Shown here: positions 63,575 through 64,000 of the stretch, in pieces
How positions within the stretch are numbered: position 1 is the first letter of the stretch
Layout of the letters: the number at the start of each line of letters is the position of its first letter
Source: Methylophaga sp. 41_12_T18
GTDB taxonomy: Bacteria; Pseudomonadota; Gammaproteobacteria; Nitrosococcales; Methylophagaceae
Assembly: GCA_002163115.1 (NCBI GenBank)
Contig: MAAI01000076.1
Coordinates: 17,534-81,533 of the forward strand
Direction of reading: 5' to 3'
DNA length: 64,000 nt
The notes under the pieces: model-generated
Databases searched by the model: none
What the model saw: only the letters and a program-made list of their open reading frames with translations
What the model was told of the DNA's origin: nothing
Made by a program: the position numbers and the translations under genes

Positions 63575-64000
63575 ATGAGGTATCTACATATATTCTTGAT
63601 GTCTTTTCTTTTGATATACGCAAATCTTGCTATATCAGCTGAAAACTCTAGAAAAGTGTTGAAAACACAAGAGGGAAATACGACTTCCTATTCTTGGGCT
63701 CCGCCACAAGTAGATGAAAGTGTAATAGGTAATGATTCTGAGGTAATTAACCTAATCACTGACCCGACGGTAGCACCCACTAGTCACGACAGAGTTTTAA
63801 CAGACTCAAGCCCAACAGGTTCAAGCCCAACAGGTTCAAGCCCAACAGGTTCAAGCTCATCAGGTTCAAGCCCAACAGGTTCAAGCCCAACAGGTTCAAG
63901 CCCAACAGGTTCAAGCTCATCAGGTTCAAGCTCAACAGGTTCAAGCTCAACAGGTTCAAGCTCAACAGGTTCAAGCTCAACAGGTTCAAGCTCAACAGGT
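63575..64000 (+). CDS. Secreted Ser/Thr/Gly repeat protein, cut by the window edge
   Basis: The frame opens at ATG 63575 after aggag (63563-63567) and has no stop before the window ends. It encodes a signal peptide (RYLHIFLMSFLLIYANLAISA), about 55 ordinary residues, then pentapeptides SSPTG, SSSSG and SSSTG. Such tracts serve as flexible, often glycosylated linkers before enzyme or binding domains of exported proteins. The downstream domain is not visible, so no function can be given. It directly follows the exopolysaccharide ATPase gene. Confidence 0.8.
   Translation, partial: MRYLHIFLMSFLLIYANLAISAENSRKVLKTQEGNTTSYSWAPPQVDESVIGNDSEVINLITDPTVAPTSHDRVLTDSSPTGSSPTGSSPTGSSSSGSSPTGSSPTGSSPTGSSSSGSSSTGSSSTGSSSTGSSSTGSSSTG
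63806..64000 (+). repeat. 15-bp tandem repeat, at least 13 units
   Basis: Thirteen contiguous units of tcaagcccaacaggt and close variants fill 195 bases and run off the window. Unit order by protein is three SSPTG, one SSSSG, three SSPTG, one SSSSG, then five SSSTG. This shows a 60-bp higher-order repeat followed by recent single-unit expansion. Confidence 0.97.

Noticed and set aside
63780..63995. Minus-strand open frame encoding a Leu-Asn-Ser repeat
   Set aside because: It is the antisense of the 15-bp tandem repeat, with no ribosome binding site, and the plus strand has a signal peptide and proper start.
63806..64000. Regular repeats considered as a CRISPR array
   Set aside because: Units are contiguous 15-mers without spacers and remain in one reading frame, so this is a coding tandem repeat. 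No CRISPR array was seen in the window.
51700..64000. Search for an exosortase, polymerase, flippase or sulfotransferase gene in the locus
   Set aside because: None of the frames in this part shows the membrane topology or motifs of these proteins; if present they lie beyond the window.

Overview
The window reads as chromosome of a marine-type gammaproteobacterium. RecBCD, Rep, Mfd, UvrC, RsuA, a pgsA/tRNA Gly-Cys-Gly block, the Rnf electron-transport operon and the NhaD sodium/proton antiporter are all of gammaproteobacterial kind. Rnf plus NhaD points to a sodium-rich habitat. The DNA is moderately AT-rich by eye. A Thiotrichales-like lineage (Methylophaga or Cycloclasticus type) is a guess from gene content only.

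Layout. 1-3.6 kb is an accessory patch. It holds the end of an aldehyde dehydrogenase gene, a YefM/YoeB toxin-antitoxin pair followed by a second, orphan copy of the dehydrogenase 3' end, a DinJ/YafQ pair, and a REP-associated transposase (RAYT) bracketed by its own palindromes. 4.7-13.2 kb is a tightly overlapping recC-recB-recD operon, and recB carries a perfect 24-bp inverted repeat of the same REP family in frame. 13.2-28 kb mixes a large hybrid histidine kinase, ubiK, ppnP, a HupE-like protein, comM, rep and small redox or membrane proteins. 27.3-33.5 kb is a compact minus-strand operon rnfABCDGE-nth-DUF1841. 33.6-44.7 kb is mostly housekeeping (DAHP synthase, MaoC hydratase, NhaD, rpiA, peroxiredoxin, an oxidoreductase, rsuA) plus a small Imm32-like/TPR accessory island. 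44.9-51.7 kb carries mfd, uvrC, pgsA and three tRNAs.

51.7-64 kb is a polysaccharide locus of the exosortase (XrtA/PEP-CTERM) type. Precursor genes come first: galU (UDP-glucose), cysC (PAPS) with a DHH phosphoesterase, manC (GDP-mannose) and a WcaJ-like initiating glycosyl-phosphotransferase. Next come a probable cyclic-di-GMP-I riboswitch driving a small PEP-CTERM protein, a strong terminator, and then the export/assembly set: a frameshifted EpsD-like export protein, an outer-membrane barrel, a Wzz-like chain-length protein, a tyrosine autokinase and an ExeA-like ATPase. The last gene, cut by the window edge, encodes a secreted protein with a 15-bp tandem repeat (SSPTG/SSSTG). No exosortase, polymerase, flippase or sulfotransferase is visible; these would be expected downstream.

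The observations that most merit follow-up are the riboswitch/PEP-CTERM pairing, the REP pair inside recB together with the RAYT locus, the toxin-antitoxin cassette between two copies of one gene end, the frameshift in the export gene, and the cysC-DHH pairing inside a polysaccharide cluster.
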